20,657 nt of DNA from Amphimedon queenslandica (GCF_000090795.2 NW_003546645.1:72085-92741), one strand, 5' to 3'. Numbered from the stretch's first letter, positions 1-9,947 are shown. Numbers and translations: made by a program. The notes: a model not told the origin generated them from the letters alone.

Positions 1-412
1 TGATGATTAAAGACCCTACATTACTAGGTCATGACGAGTGGGTGGGTCATTGAACCTTATCGCTATAAAGAAAAACTACTCACACAAGTCACGTATCTTG
101 TACAGGTGGGTGTGGTTGTGGGTGGAGTCAAACATGATGTACATTGAATAGGTTGATATGAGAGGAGTACCAGCAACACTGGTTAATATTGTGTCAAGAT
201 GTCAGCCATTAGCAGTTGCATATTTATGTGATTATTTAGAAACAACTAGCTTAATCTATTAATAACACTTAAAGTAGAGAGGAGAGAAAGGAGAAAAAGT
301 GTGAGTGTGTGATGGAAGGGAAATAGATAGAGAGTGACAAAACATTTTGTACAGAAATTGTAAGATTAGTTGTAGTGTATCTCGTTAATTGCAGTTTTAT
401 TGAATTATTATT
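1..412. other. Intergenic region 3' of the TRIM-NHL gene
   Basis: No coding region is recognisable. The stretch from about 275 to 335 is purine-rich (GAGA-like) on the plus strand, and GT-rich patches lie near 105-125. The part next to 413 is the 3' flank of the minus-strand TRIM-NHL gene. The rest may belong to an upstream gene's regulatory region, but nothing in the sequence decides this. Confidence 0.5.
396..401 (-). terminator. Poly(A) signal AATAAA of the TRIM-NHL gene
   Basis: The minus strand reads AATAAA about a dozen bases past the stop codon of the TRIM-NHL reading frame, inside an AT-rich stretch. The position suits a canonical polyadenylation signal with a very short 3' UTR. Cleavage would fall around 370-385. 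Confidence 0.5.
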
Positions 413-2605
413 TTAATATTTCATTATACAATTGTTTCCACATTCAGCAACATAAATATATCCATCCTTATCCAATGCTACACCCCATGGATTAGATAAT
501 CCTGAGATCAATTTCACTTGTTTCCTGTCAGGATTCAATACATGAAGATAATAGGTACCTCCATCATTAGCCGATACAAAGATATACCCTTCATCATCAA
601 TAGCAATACCATTAGGACCGTTAAAGTTACCAGCTGGATTATTGTATGTATCAAGATGAGTTTTACCATCAGGAGAGAAGACTTGAATGTGATGTTGATT
701 TTGAATAGTAACTTGTATTTTCCCTTCATTATCAACTGCTACATCAGTTGCCCTTCCATCACATTGTATAACTTGTAGAAATGTACCATCTTCTTTAAAT
801 ACTTGTACCCTGTTGTTGTAGTAATCAGCTACTAATATATTACCATTGCCATCAGTAGACATACCAGTAGGATAATAGAATTGTCCATTTCCATTACCCT
901 TACTACCAAACTGACCAATATATTGACCAGTAGTAGCTGAGAAATACTGCACGCGATGAAGATTATCATCAGACACATAGAGCCTGTCTCCTACCAGCAA
1001 TACACCCCAAGGCCTGTCAAACTGTCCTTTACACTTACCTTTAGATCCAATCTTTCTTACTGCAGTACCATCCTCACTAAATACCTGAACAAATCCATCC
1101 TTACTACTAGCAAATACTTCACCATTAGTATGAACAGCAACACCACGAGTACCAAAATTCCCCACATTAAAGTATCTCTGCTTAGTTAGTGTGGCATTGG
1201 CATAGTCTCTTGATGCCTTTACTGACAGTTGATAAGGACTACCTTTAATATGGTGATCTCTTATAGTCACTGATAGTTCATATTGACCAATACTTTGAGG
1301 TGTGCTTGATACAATGGCTGTGTTGCTATCATTAACTATAACTCTACCCTCCTCTTTACTACCATCTTTTTTGATAAAGGAAGCCTTCAAATAGCTTGCT
1401 GCTTTATCAATGCCTGCTGGTAGAGCCACTTTAAATTTCCTTTCTTTCTTTACTGATGCCAATGGAATAGCTAACCCACTATCAATGGAATAAAGTGATG
1501 GGCCAAGCTGCTCAAACTTCAATACGTTTCCAAACTCACCGATTTCTTTACTTAAAGTATTATCTAGACATGTTATAATCACTTCATTTTCTTCTATTTC
1601 TAGGGGTAGTTTCTTATACTTTTCAATGCATTCCTCTAGTTGATTGGTGATTAGCTTCTTAACACTGAGAACTTCACCTGGGTCAGTACACTCACTCACT
1701 GATGATGCAAGATGACGACCATGAGAAACCTGTTTTACCAGTTTACAAAACCCGTCCAACTGCTTCCTGACAGAATTCCTCTTAGCGCTAGCAATCTCTT
1801 CTGTTTTTACTAGTAAATCATTACATCTCTTATCCAAAGCAGCTTTAAGCTCTTCAAATGTTTCCTTGATTTTCTGCCTTACTTCTTCTTTACGTGTTGC
1901 TATCTGCTTTAGCATTTTCTCTCCATTAGCTATAGCTTCAGTGACTGGAGGAATGACTCCACCACAAAAAGCAACACTTTTCTTTAATGCTTCACGTGCT
2001 GTATCACCCTCATCTAGGTAATAATTGTAATTGTGACTTTTATGGTGAATGTTAAGACAAATCTGACAAACTAATTTATTGCAATCATTGCAGTAGTATG
2101 TCAACTTTTCTGGATGCCGTGCACAGTAAACTGCCTCGTAACTAATAGCAGGCAATTCAATGGATTCCTTTGTTTCTAGATCAATCAACTTGTGATTTGC
2201 TTTTTTCTTGCTTCGCTTATGAACTTTCTTGCAAAGATCACACAGAAACTGGCCACAATCACAGCAATACACAACAGCTGCATCACTGGAATCATCAACG
2301 CTACATTCATCACACGATATAGCCTCTTTACTAAAAATCTTCTTTTTGATTGAAGCCTCTCTTGATTTATGTTCAAACCAAAGGTTTTGAGTGAGGCCTT
2401 CAATTTTACCATCAGGTAAATTAACGCTAGTGTCACACGTTGGACACTTTAATGAGGTATCAGCACTACCTTGCTTCTCTTTAGCTTTTATTAGACACTT
2501 CTTACAGAATGAGTGAAGACAGGGAAGCATGAGGGGGTCAGTGTAATACTCTGAACAAACCTCACAAGTCATAGTGATAGGCTCTGGACTGGTGTTTTCT
2601 GCCAT
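413..2605 (-). CDS. TRIM-NHL protein: RING, two B-boxes, coiled coil, filamin repeat, NHL propeller (730 aa)
   Basis: Likely a RING-type E3 ubiquitin ligase acting in the cytoplasm, with a substrate- or RNA-binding NHL propeller. A C3HC4 RING spans residues ~14-57 (CEVC, CLHSFC, CPTC). B-box 1 starts with CDEC at ~98 and B-box 2 runs ~161-195 (CARH, CNDC, CQIC). A Lys/Glu-rich coiled coil covers ~200-350 and a filamin/ABP280-type Ig repeat ~370-465, ending GSPYQLSVKAS. From ~475 to the C-terminus there are about six NHL blades with repeats such as GQFYYPTG and FDRPWGV. The order matches TRIM2/3/71-type proteins, and two B-boxes are most like TRIM71, but orthology cannot be set from sequence reading alone because such genes are often expanded in invertebrates. 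The whole protein is one uninterrupted exon. The start ATG has a purine at -3 and G at +4. Its target is unknown. Confidence 0.93.
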   Translation of the reverse strand: MAENTSPEPITMTCEVCSEYYTDPLMLPCLHSFCKKCLIKAKEKQGSADTSLKCPTCDTSVNLPDGKIEGLTQNLWFEHKSREASIKKKIFSKEAISCDECSVDDSSDAAVVYCCDCGQFLCDLCKKVHKRSKKKANHKLIDLETKESIELPAISYEAVYCARHPEKLTYYCNDCNKLVCQICLNIHHKSHNYNYYLDEGDTAREALKKSVAFCGGVIPPVTEAIANGEKMLKQIATRKEEVRQKIKETFEELKAALDKRCNDLLVKTEEIASAKRNSVRKQLDGFCKLVKQVSHGRHLASSVSECTDPGEVLSVKKLITNQLEECIEKYKKLPLEIEENEVIITCLDNTLSKEIGEFGNVLKFEQLGPSLYSIDSGLAIPLASVKKERKFKVALPAGIDKAASYLKASFIKKDGSKEEGRVIVNDSNTAIVSSTPQSIGQYELSVTIRDHHIKGSPYQLSVKASRDYANATLTKQRYFNVGNFGTRGVAVHTNGEVFASSKDGFVQVFSEDGTAVRKIGSKGKCKGQFDRPWGVLLVGDRLYVSDDNLHRVQYFSATTGQYIGQFGSKGNGNGQFYYPTGMSTDGNGNILVADYYNNRVQVFKEDGTFLQVIQCDGRATDVAVDNEGKIQVTIQNQHHIQVFSPDGKTHLDTYNNPAGNFNGPNGIAIDDEGYIFVSANDGGTYYLHVLNPDRKQVKLISGLSNPWGVALDKDGYIYVAECGNNCIMKY

Positions 2606-4899
2606 TGCTGCCTAAGTCAAGAGAAGTTGAATATTCTAATGATAGACTATTTAACTCACTTAAACTGTAATGGTGCTGTCTAGATTTCTGCTTTTCCTTG
2701 GATTCGAAGACAATGAAAATGAAGAGGCCAAACCACTAAACCAGAAAAACACAAAAATTACCTAGCCCCTCCCACCATTTAACACCCCCGCAATTAGATC
2801 TAGATCTAATCTTAAAAATACGGAACTGCAGAACTTTCCCATTGGAAATTATAGTATATTATAACCACGTGTTAAACTGCTTTGTAAGCTATTGCCTGAA
2901 TTTTGTAGTAATTCAATTTTTAATGTTAATTGGTAAGGATTGAATTGTTTTGTGACTATTCTTTTTAATTTTGGTTATGTTTTAGTCTACAAAAAGTTTT
3001 TGAAGAATCGCTGATTTAACAAGCTTCATTATTCATAGAAGAAATAAAAGGACTGTATCGAAGTAACCTTAACCATATGCATAGTAACACACTCATTCAT
3101 TAATGATTGGTTTTTCTAGTGTTAATGAAAAGTGGATGGTGTGACAAGTAAAGCATTGGATTCATTAGTGAAGATATACAGAGGAGAGAGAGGGAGATGA
3201 AAGATGGAGACCCATGCTGACCAACTTTGGTATTGGATGAGTTTTAGTCATGATTATCTCCTTCTCCTTAGGTTAATACCAGTATTTCTGCCAGTACTAT
3301 TAATAACCAGTGCTCTTAATGACTACCCAAGTATATACCCGTATTTTTTAATCATAATATTATTAATAGGACAGAGGATCGAAGGGATTGATTTCTGTAC
3401 AATGGAAAATTAGAATCCATCCCAACTACTGGAAGAGGTGGGTATAAATACGTTTACATGTACAGAATCAGCTCATACTTTTTAAACATAACTAAGTTGG
3501 GGCATCAATAATCAATAATGTGTCAGAAAATTAATGAAAATTTGGAGCCAATTTTTTCAGAAGTTATAAAATTGCTCATACAAAAATTTAGTCAGAATTA
3601 GCTTGAGCTTTCTAGATAGTATAAGCTACTAGGGTATCAGAAATAATAATACAAATTGGGGCTGATTTCAGAGCCCTTTCAAATGCTACTATGATTCTTA
3701 TTTCATAATGTAAATCATGTGAAGTGAGAAATTTGAAATTAATAGATACTATAATAATTCAGCCTCTATAGTACCCAGCACATCAATAATGTACCAATGT
3801 AGATTTATAAGTTAAATCTATTTTGCATCACAATGATTAGGTATATCTTTATTTGTAGGAGATTTCTTTCCCAGAGACTACTGTGGTCAATAATTATCAT
3901 GTGAAGAGAGAGCCAATGATGACGAAGATGGAAAATAAGTGAGAGGATGAGGAGAAGATGGAGTTTTCGTTAAAATCAAGTCATCATTAGCCATTCACTC
4001 AAAATTCAGGTATACATAAAATAAATTTTTAGTATACTGTGTATTTAATAATAGTGATTGGTGGCCAATGTATATAAAATTAGCCATTTATGCATGTTCG
4101 ATGACACACGTGACATAATTGTAAATTTGCCAAATACTTATCACAGACAGATTCACTCAATATTGCTCACTCTCACCAATAAATCATCTTGTGGAGTAGA
4201 GGCGATAGTCATATGTACCTGTTTTTAACATGGTGACTCTTTTATACATGTATAATTGAGGTACATGTAAATAGAGAGCTCGCTTTCATTAAGTAATCTC
4301 TCTTGTATAGTACATGCTCAGAACTGTCAAGTAGCACAGATAATAGGCTCCAGAAAATCTATAATTTCTCCAATGAAAGCTTCTTTTAATTTTTCCTACA
4401 TTGTATCAGCAGGATCTAGCAGAAAATAGAATTTTATGCTGGGGTCAAAAACAAGTTAATGTATGAAAATTATGGGAAAAAATTAAAAGTAGAAAGTAGT
4501 GGGAAAATGAAAGAGTTGCAAGTTGGACATCTTTGAAGTTGTACCAAAAGGATTGGGTGTATGCTTGGCCAATATTTCTTTTGCCCTCTCCTACTCTGAA
4601 CTGTACCCTATCTCTTCCTTATGTAGTGTTTTTAAACAACCATGTTGTATATCCCTGCCTGGTTATAGATACACGTACATGTACAATTCTTTTCCACAGC
4701 TGTAGCATCTACAAGATAATGATACCTATATTTCAATATTATTATTAGCTACAAATGTTTTTGTGTTCTGGTTCCAGCCAGCTAATTTCACGAAGTAGAA
4801 CAAGTGTTGTGTACAGTATAAAGTGGCCCTATAGTTACAATGTTTATTGTAATGATTTTTCATTTGTCCAAAAAATCTACCTAAAAGTTGCCCACCATT
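2606..4899. other. Gene-poor intergenic region, 2.3 kb
   Basis: This AT-rich stretch contains the 5' flank of the TRIM-NHL gene. No ORF has family resemblance or plausible splice structure. A 69-codon plus-strand ORF at 3204-3413 is hydrophobic but isolated. The 14-bp overlapping palindrome TAGATCTAGATCTA occurs at 2795-2808. A purine-rich run precedes 3204. No RNA gene or clear transposon end was recognised. Confidence 0.4.
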
Positions 4900-5046
4900 T
4901 TCTTCACAGTAATTTGCACGATTATTGAAACAACACAAAGTGGCTCATTAGATCCAGTTACTGGTGTATTCCCTTCCTACAGTTAAATGTGTTGATCGAG
5001 AGACTCACAACCAAGTGATGCAATAGTGGCTGTTCCTTCAACTCCA
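4900..5046 (-). pseudogene. Decayed Ig-domain exon, fourth member of the Ig receptor array
   Basis: The minus strand from 5046 resembles the start of exon 2 of the neighbouring Ig genes. It reads GVEGTATIASLGCES and then LTVGREYT, the same peptide that opens the Ig domains of A, B and C. The frame is broken between these two peptides, where about 20 bases differ in length. The segment encoding the strand-B cysteine (MYC) is deleted. Weaker nucleotide similarity continues to about 4900, in the part matching the strand C region. No signal-peptide exon, stalk, membrane or tail exon was found around it. It is best read as a truncated, dead copy lying beyond the 3' end of gene A. Confidence 0.75.
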
Positions 5047-5369
5047 GTTCATCTGTTACCCACCCCTAACTGCGCCACAACCATCCTATACTGCTGACCA
5101 GTCATGTGTATCAATTAACATGCACCTTTAGTACTTTCAAATCTCCTTGTACATGCACAAGCGTTCTCTTTCTCTCTAGCTAAATATGGAATATTAATTA
5201 TTCTAGCTAACAGTGCTATGCATGTAAACATATAATTGCCTAATTCCAATCACGCTTGATAAAGTAGTCATATAAAATCAAACATGTGATAACTGGTTGA
5301 CTAACCAATAGCAACATTTTTTGAATTTAACATTCTAGATTTAGATCTACACAAGTACTATACGGTACA

Positions 5370-6801
5370 TTAAATGTAATCATAATACGCAGTCATACTA
5401 GTGCCATAAGCAACATTATTTGATGTCATTATGTTAGTGGATTGAGGTACTTCATTGTGGAGACCTGATACTTGACCATAAGCAGCGTTGTCACTCATTA
5501 TAACATTATCAGTTGAATGCATCGGTATGGTTGCTTGAGGTTGATCACTAGAAGCATCTTTATTAGAGTCACTGTATTCTATACATTAAATATTGATGAA
5601 AAGGAAAATGCATGGGCATTGTAAAGGGAATTTACTTTTAGACATTATCAGCTTCCCACAGACACATGATGTTATTAGACAAGTAGCAATTATTAACATG
5701 ACAACAATGACAGCAACCACAATAGTTAGTACTAAAGAAGTTATTTTGCCTGTAGTGATAAAACTCAATTATAAACAGCAAACAATGAAATCTTACCAGA
5801 GCTAGGTGTTGTTGAAACAGTACTTGTAGCAGTTGGTGTTAACGACACTGTTTGTGAAAGCGAATAAATTGTAGACCAAACTGTAGGTAAAGTAGTTACA
5901 GATCTATCTTGGATTGAAACTGAAGCTGTAAAAGTAGGTCCATCTCCAGGTCCATTTGATACTGCAGGTACAATTGATCTACTTGATGTAGAGATAGCTG
6001 AAGCAGATCCAACTCTAGTTGATATAGGTACAGTCGAAGTAGATACATCTCTAGTTGTTGTGGTAGATTTAGTTGAAGTTGATTCAGCTGAAAGATACAA
6101 TACATGTAGCTAATTTTGTGGCCCAATCACAGGCCCAATATTGCTGCTAATATTTTTACAGATTTTAAAATACAAAAATTAATGATTAAAATTATAGTCC
6201 TCTATTAAATGATGGCAGGTCAAGATGTACTTACAAAAATTAAAGCCACAAAAGAAATTTTGTTAGTTTTATGCAGATTGAAAAAGTTAAGCTACAAAAA
6301 ATTCTAGCTAGATATGTTAGATAAGGATCATCAACTTGGATGAACTATACTTACATTTCTCTATTTGTATACGGCACTCATCTTCGACAAATGAATTTCC
6401 AAATCCACCCTGACAGGTTATTACCTTCTGATCAAGAGAAGCATTGGCAGTAAATGTCAAGCTTGCTGTGATTGAATTCCCATCAGACCTTACAGCTTTA
6501 GCATAGAAGCCACCATATTCCCAGGAGGAACCAAGACTATTTTCAGTAAATGGAAAAGCTAGATTGAGCTGATGACATATCCAAACAATAAGGGATGAGC
6601 TATCTGTTGAACAATACATAGTGTACTCCCTTCCTACAGTTAAATGTGATGAGAGGCCATTTGGAGACTCGCAACCAAGTGATGTAATAGTAACTTTTCC
6701 TTCCACTCCTTTTATACACTAATAATTTTATTAACACAGTAACTGAACTAACCTAAATAGATGAAGGCAAGATAAAAAAGAGCTGTCAGTCTGATCTTCA
6801 T
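5370..6801 (-). CDS. Gene A: Ig-like, Ser/Thr stalk, single-pass membrane protein (338 aa, 5 exons)
   Basis: Predicted type I cell-surface receptor. Exons on the minus strand are 6801-6753, 6708-6355, 6087-5797, 5749-5636 and 5578-5370. The donors are GT, the acceptors AG, and all introns are phase 1 (44, 267, 47 and 57 bp). Exon 1 encodes a signal peptide beginning MKIRLTALFYLAF. Exon 2 is one Ig-like domain with cysteines 49 and 115 as the B-F pair, Trp59 in strand C, and an outer pair, Cys29 and Cys128. Cys61 is extra compared with B and C. Exon 3 is a Ser/Thr-rich stalk of 97 codons, probably O-glycosylated. Exon 4 carries the membrane helix (~234-258). The 69-residue tail has tyrosines in NAAYGQV, NNVAYGT and the terminal YYDYI, and it lacks the PPPPVYD module of B and C. 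Ligand and partners are unknown. Confidence 0.85.
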
Positions 6802-6900
6802 TATCTTTTGTTGCTGTGAACTAATTGTGCTATGCTTTAAAACCACACCCAATAGAACTCATTCACTTATATGGTCTATAGCAACAAACATATCAACTAC
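6708..6900 (-). promoter_or_regulatory. Promoter region of gene A with ATTGGGTGTGG and TTTTAAAGC boxes
   Basis: On the coding strand ATTGGGTGTGG (an inverted CCAAT fused to a CACCC/KLF-like box) lies about 42-52 bp upstream of the start codon at 6801, followed by TTTTAAAGC, a weak TATA-like element. The same block, nearly base for base, precedes gene B, and the ATTGGGTGTGG part precedes gene C. Conservation among duplicates supports regulation but may also reflect recent duplication. Confidence 0.45.
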
Positions 6901-7004
6901 ACGAAGATACATAATCTAATGACTATAGCTAGACAAGTCCTATGCCAAGTACTATGCCTCTAGTAGGCATTTGTCTGTATTGTCAGTTCATACCAAATAC
7001 AATA

Positions 7005-7042
7005 TTATTTAATGTCATTATGATTATTTAATGTCATTATGA
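7005..7042. repeat. Perfect 19-bp tandem duplication at the 3' end of gene B
   Basis: The 19-bp unit TTATTTAATGTCATTATGA occurs twice with no spacer (7005-7023 and 7024-7042). It corresponds to the position where gene C encodes its final MTLNN peptide. The stop codon of gene B (7039-7037) falls inside the copy read first on the coding strand. Confidence 0.9.
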
Positions 7043-8405
7043 TAGTGGCTGTGGTTCTTCATATTGGAGACCTGGTGATTGAGTAGGCACTTTAGGCTCT
7101 ATTGTTATGTTATCATATCCTGGAAGCGGTAGAACACTGATGCTTTCATTAGTTGATTGATTGTGGAGATCTGAAGGTTGAGTGAGTACATTAGGTTCTA
7201 CTGTTATGTAGTCGTATACTGGGGGCGGTGGAATACTAATGTCTTGATTTGTTAATTCAATATGAGAAATAGGATTACTGTGATCATGTGAATTACCATT
7301 TTCTATGCATAAAATTAACATTAATTGTAGTACATTATTAATATTTACTTCGAAATGGCCTCTTTTTACAGATGCATATTGACAGGAGACAAATACCGGT
7401 TATTATTGCATTGACAACAGTAACAGCTACCACGGGAATTACGATAATGTTGACAATTCTTTTACCTGTAGTTAATATACAGAACTCAAAGCTATACAGA
7501 AAACAGTTAATTTTACCGGATGTTGGCGAAACTGGTGAAGCAGTATTTGTAGCAACTGGTGTTAATAAAGTTGTTTGTGGAGTTGAACTAACTGTAGACC
7601 AAATTACTGTAGGTAGAGTAGTTGTAGCCAAAGTAGGTCTAGGACCAAATGAAGAAGTTGATACAGTTGAAGTAGACCCAGTTTTAGATACAATTGAAGT
7701 AGATCCAGCTTGAGTTGATGTGGTTGATATAGTTGAAGTAGATCTAGCTTGAGTTGATTTGGTATTACTACTAGATCTAGCTTCAGTTGATTGGGCAGGT
7801 ACAGTCGGAGTAGATTCAGCTTTAGTTGATGTGATAGATTTAGATCTAAAACTAGATCCAGCTATACAAGCAAAAGATATATATCATATTATAATCATAA
7901 TAATTATTATGCACATAAACCACTCAATAGTACTTACGGTTTCCTATTTGTATACGGCATTCATCTCGGATCAATGAAACTCCAATAGGACTATCCTGGC
8001 AGACAATAACCTTCTGATCAAGAGAGGCAGTGGCAGTGAATGTTAGGCTTGATGTGATTGAATTCCCATCTGAATTGACAACTCTAGCAGTAAAACCACC
8101 AACAGAAGCTACAGTGTTTTTATTAACAATTGTAATAGAATAATTAGGTGCAATTATCCAAGCTACAACAGGTGGATTATTAGGTCCAGTTATTGAACAA
8201 TACATAGTGTACTCCCTTCCTACAGTTAAATGTGATGAGAGACTATTTGTAGACTCACAACCAAGTGACATAATAGTAGCTGTTCCTTCCACTTCATCTA
8301 ATACATGTATACAGCAAACAATTAATATTAAGAAGAATTACAAAACTAAAACTAACCTAAGTAGATGAAGGTAAGATAAAAAAGAGCTGTCAGTCTGATC
8401 TTCAT
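7037..8405 (-). CDS. Gene B: Ig-like, Ser/Thr stalk, single-pass membrane protein with duplicated tyrosine module (378 aa, 5 exons)
   Basis: Predicted type I receptor, paralogue of A and C. Exons are 8405-8357, 8297-7938, 7861-7517, 7465-7349 and 7302-7037, all with phase 1 introns (59, 76, 51 and 46 bp). The signal peptide begins MKIRLTALFYLTF. The Ig-like domain has Cys50-Cys116, Trp63 and outer cysteines 30 and 130. The stalk is 115 codons with eroded 13-residue repeats. The membrane helix is around 255-281, followed by KKRPF. The tail holds two related modules, IPPPPVYDYITVEPNV and VLPLPGYDNITIEPKV, with YxxI/YxxV sites and a YDN (Grb2-type YxN) site. Against gene C, the end of the tail is shifted by one missing base and stops early at LS. 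The 51-bp third intron has no in-frame stop, so a retained form would add 17 residues just outside the membrane. Confidence 0.85.
7680..7860 (-). repeat. Degenerate 39-bp coding repeats in the stalk of gene B
   Basis: The stalk exon repeats the pattern TSTxAxSTSTVxx, 13 residues (39 bp) per unit, with many substitutions and one partial unit. It is the same unit seen more clearly in gene C. Confidence 0.6.
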
Positions 8406-8520
8406 TATGTTTTGCTGTAAACTAATTGTGCTATGCTTTAAAACCACACCCAATAGAATTGTGCATGATTCATTCACTTATATGGTAAAAAGCAACAAAC
8501 ATATCAACTACATATATAAG
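8298..8520 (-). promoter_or_regulatory. Promoter region of gene B, near-copy of that of gene A
   Basis: ATTGGGTGTGG lies about 39-49 bp upstream of the start codon at 8405 and is followed by TTTTAAAGC, as in gene A. Similarity to the gene A flank continues well beyond the boxes, through AGCAACAAACATATCAACTA, so the promoter was copied with the gene. Confidence 0.45.
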
Positions 8521-8587
8521 ATATATAATCTAATTACTATAGCTAGAAAAGTCCTATTATGCCTCTAGTAGGCAGTTGTCTGTATTA

Positions 8588-9887
8588 TTAGTTAACACCA
8601 TAAATAATATTATTTAATGTCATCAAGGTAGTAGACTGAGCTGCTTCACTTTGAAGATCTGGTGATTGAGAGGGCATTTTAGGCTCCATTGTTATGATAT
8701 CATATACTGGAGGAGGTGGAACACTGAAGTCTTCATTAGTTGATTGAATATGAGAAGCAGGGTTACTGTGATCATGTGAATTACCATATTCTATGCATAA
8801 AATTAACATTAATTGTAGTACATTATTAATATTTTACTTCTAAATAGCCTCTTTTTACAGACACATATTGACAGGAGACAAATACCAGTGATTATTGCAA
8901 TGACAACAGTAACAGCTACCACGGGAATTACGATAACGTTGACAATTCTTTTACCTGTATTTAATAATTATACAGAACTCAAAGCTATACAGAAAACAAT
9001 TAATTTTACCGGATGTTGGTGAAACAGTATTTGTAGTAACTGGTGTTAATGAAGTTGTTTTTGAAGTTGAACTAACTGTAGACCAGACTCTAGATAAGGT
9101 TGTTGTAGCCAAAGTAGGTCTAGGTTGAAATGAAGCAGTTGAAGCTCTAGTTGATGTAACAGGTACATTTGAAGTAGATCCAGCTCTAGTTGATATGACC
9201 AATACAGTTGAAGTAGATCCAGCTCTAGTTGATGTGGTTAATACAGTTGAAGTAGATCTAGCTCTAGTTGATGTGGTTAGTACAGTTGAAGTAGATTTAG
9301 CTCCAATTGATGTGACTGGTAGAGTGTGATTAGGGCCAGCTCTATTTGATGTGGTAGATCTAGATCTAGTTGATTTTAAAGTAAATCCAACTAGAAGATA
9401 GTGATATATTATGCATAAAAATACTCAGTCATACTTACAGTTTCCTATTTGTAAACGGCATTCATCTCTGATCAATGAGACTCCAATAGGACTATCCTGG
9501 CAGGCTATTATCTTCTGATCAAGAGAGGCAGTGGCAGTAAATGTTAGGCTTGCTATGATTGAATTCCCATCTGATTTGACAAGTCTAGCAGTAAAACTGT
9601 CAACAGAAGCTACAGTGTTTCTAATAACTGTAATAGAAGAATTAGGTGCAATCATCCAAACAATAACAGGTCGATTGTTAGGACTAGTTATTGAACAATA
9701 CATAGTGTATTCCCTTCCTACAGTTAAATGGGATGAGAGACCATTTGCTGACTCACAACCAAGTGACGTAATAGTAACTTTTCCTTCAACTCCAGCTATA
9801 CAGAAACAACTAGTAATCATGATTATAACAATAACTAAACTAACCATGATAAATGAAACACAAAAGAACAGTCAGTATGATCTTCAT
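8588..9887 (-). CDS. Gene C: Ig-like, Ser/Thr repeat stalk, single-pass membrane protein (366 aa, 5 exons)
   Basis: Predicted type I receptor. Exons are 9887-9845, 9795-9439, 9390-9010, 8954-8838 and 8790-8588; all introns are phase 1 (49, 48, 55 and 47 bp). The signal peptide begins MKIILTVLFCFIYH. An ATG in the first intron also opens a frame into exon 2, but the spliced start matches A and B and gives a proper signal peptide. The Ig-like domain has Cys48-Cys113, Trp61, the conserved SLDQK before strand F, and outer cysteines 28 and 127. The stalk (127 codons) has the clearest 13-residue repeats, TSTRAGSTSTVLT. The membrane helix (~264-288) contains IVIPVVAVTVVVIAI. The 67-residue tail has one PPPPVYDIITMEPKM module and ends MTLNNIIYGVN, like the STNIMTSNNVAYG of gene A. 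Confidence 0.87.
9142..9330 (-). repeat. 39-bp tandem coding repeat in the stalk of gene C
   Basis: Four to five head-to-tail units of 39 bp, for example at 9181-9219, 9220-9258 and 9259-9297, encode TSTRAGSTSTVLT with few changes. The unit keeps the reading frame, so gain or loss of copies changes only stalk length. The three central copies are the most alike, which suggests recent expansion. Confidence 0.85.
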
Positions 9888-9936
9888 TATCTTTTCTGCA
9901 ATAAACATTGCTGCGGTTACAAACACTCCACACCAA

Positions 9937-9947
9937 CCACACCCAAT
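9937..9947 (-). promoter_or_regulatory. Promoter box ATTGGGTGTGG of gene C
   Basis: The coding strand reads ATTGGGTGTGG about 50 bp upstream of the start codon at 9887, with a second GGTGTGG immediately downstream. The surrounding flank is otherwise diverged from A and B, so survival of this box is a better hint of function here than in the A/B pair. Confidence 0.45.

Noticed and set aside
3204..3413. 69-codon hydrophobic plus-strand frame
   Set aside because: It has no family resemblance, no splice partners and no clear promoter. The hydrophobicity is typical of AT-rich chance frames.
4523..4748. Two overlapping short plus-strand frames
   Set aside because: They overlap each other in different frames, show no codon bias and match nothing recognised.
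7372..7713. 113-codon plus-strand frame antisense to the stalk and membrane exons of gene B
   Set aside because: It is the mirror of Ser/Thr repeat codons and of the membrane exon. The minus-strand splice structure explains the region fully.
7680..9330. CRISPR-like array
   Set aside because: The 39-bp repeats have no spacers and are in-frame coding repeats of receptor stalks.
9425..9847. Unspliced start at the ATG within the first intron of gene C
   Set aside because: Genes A and B both use a separate signal-peptide exon, and C has the same exon at 9887-9845 with good splice sites.
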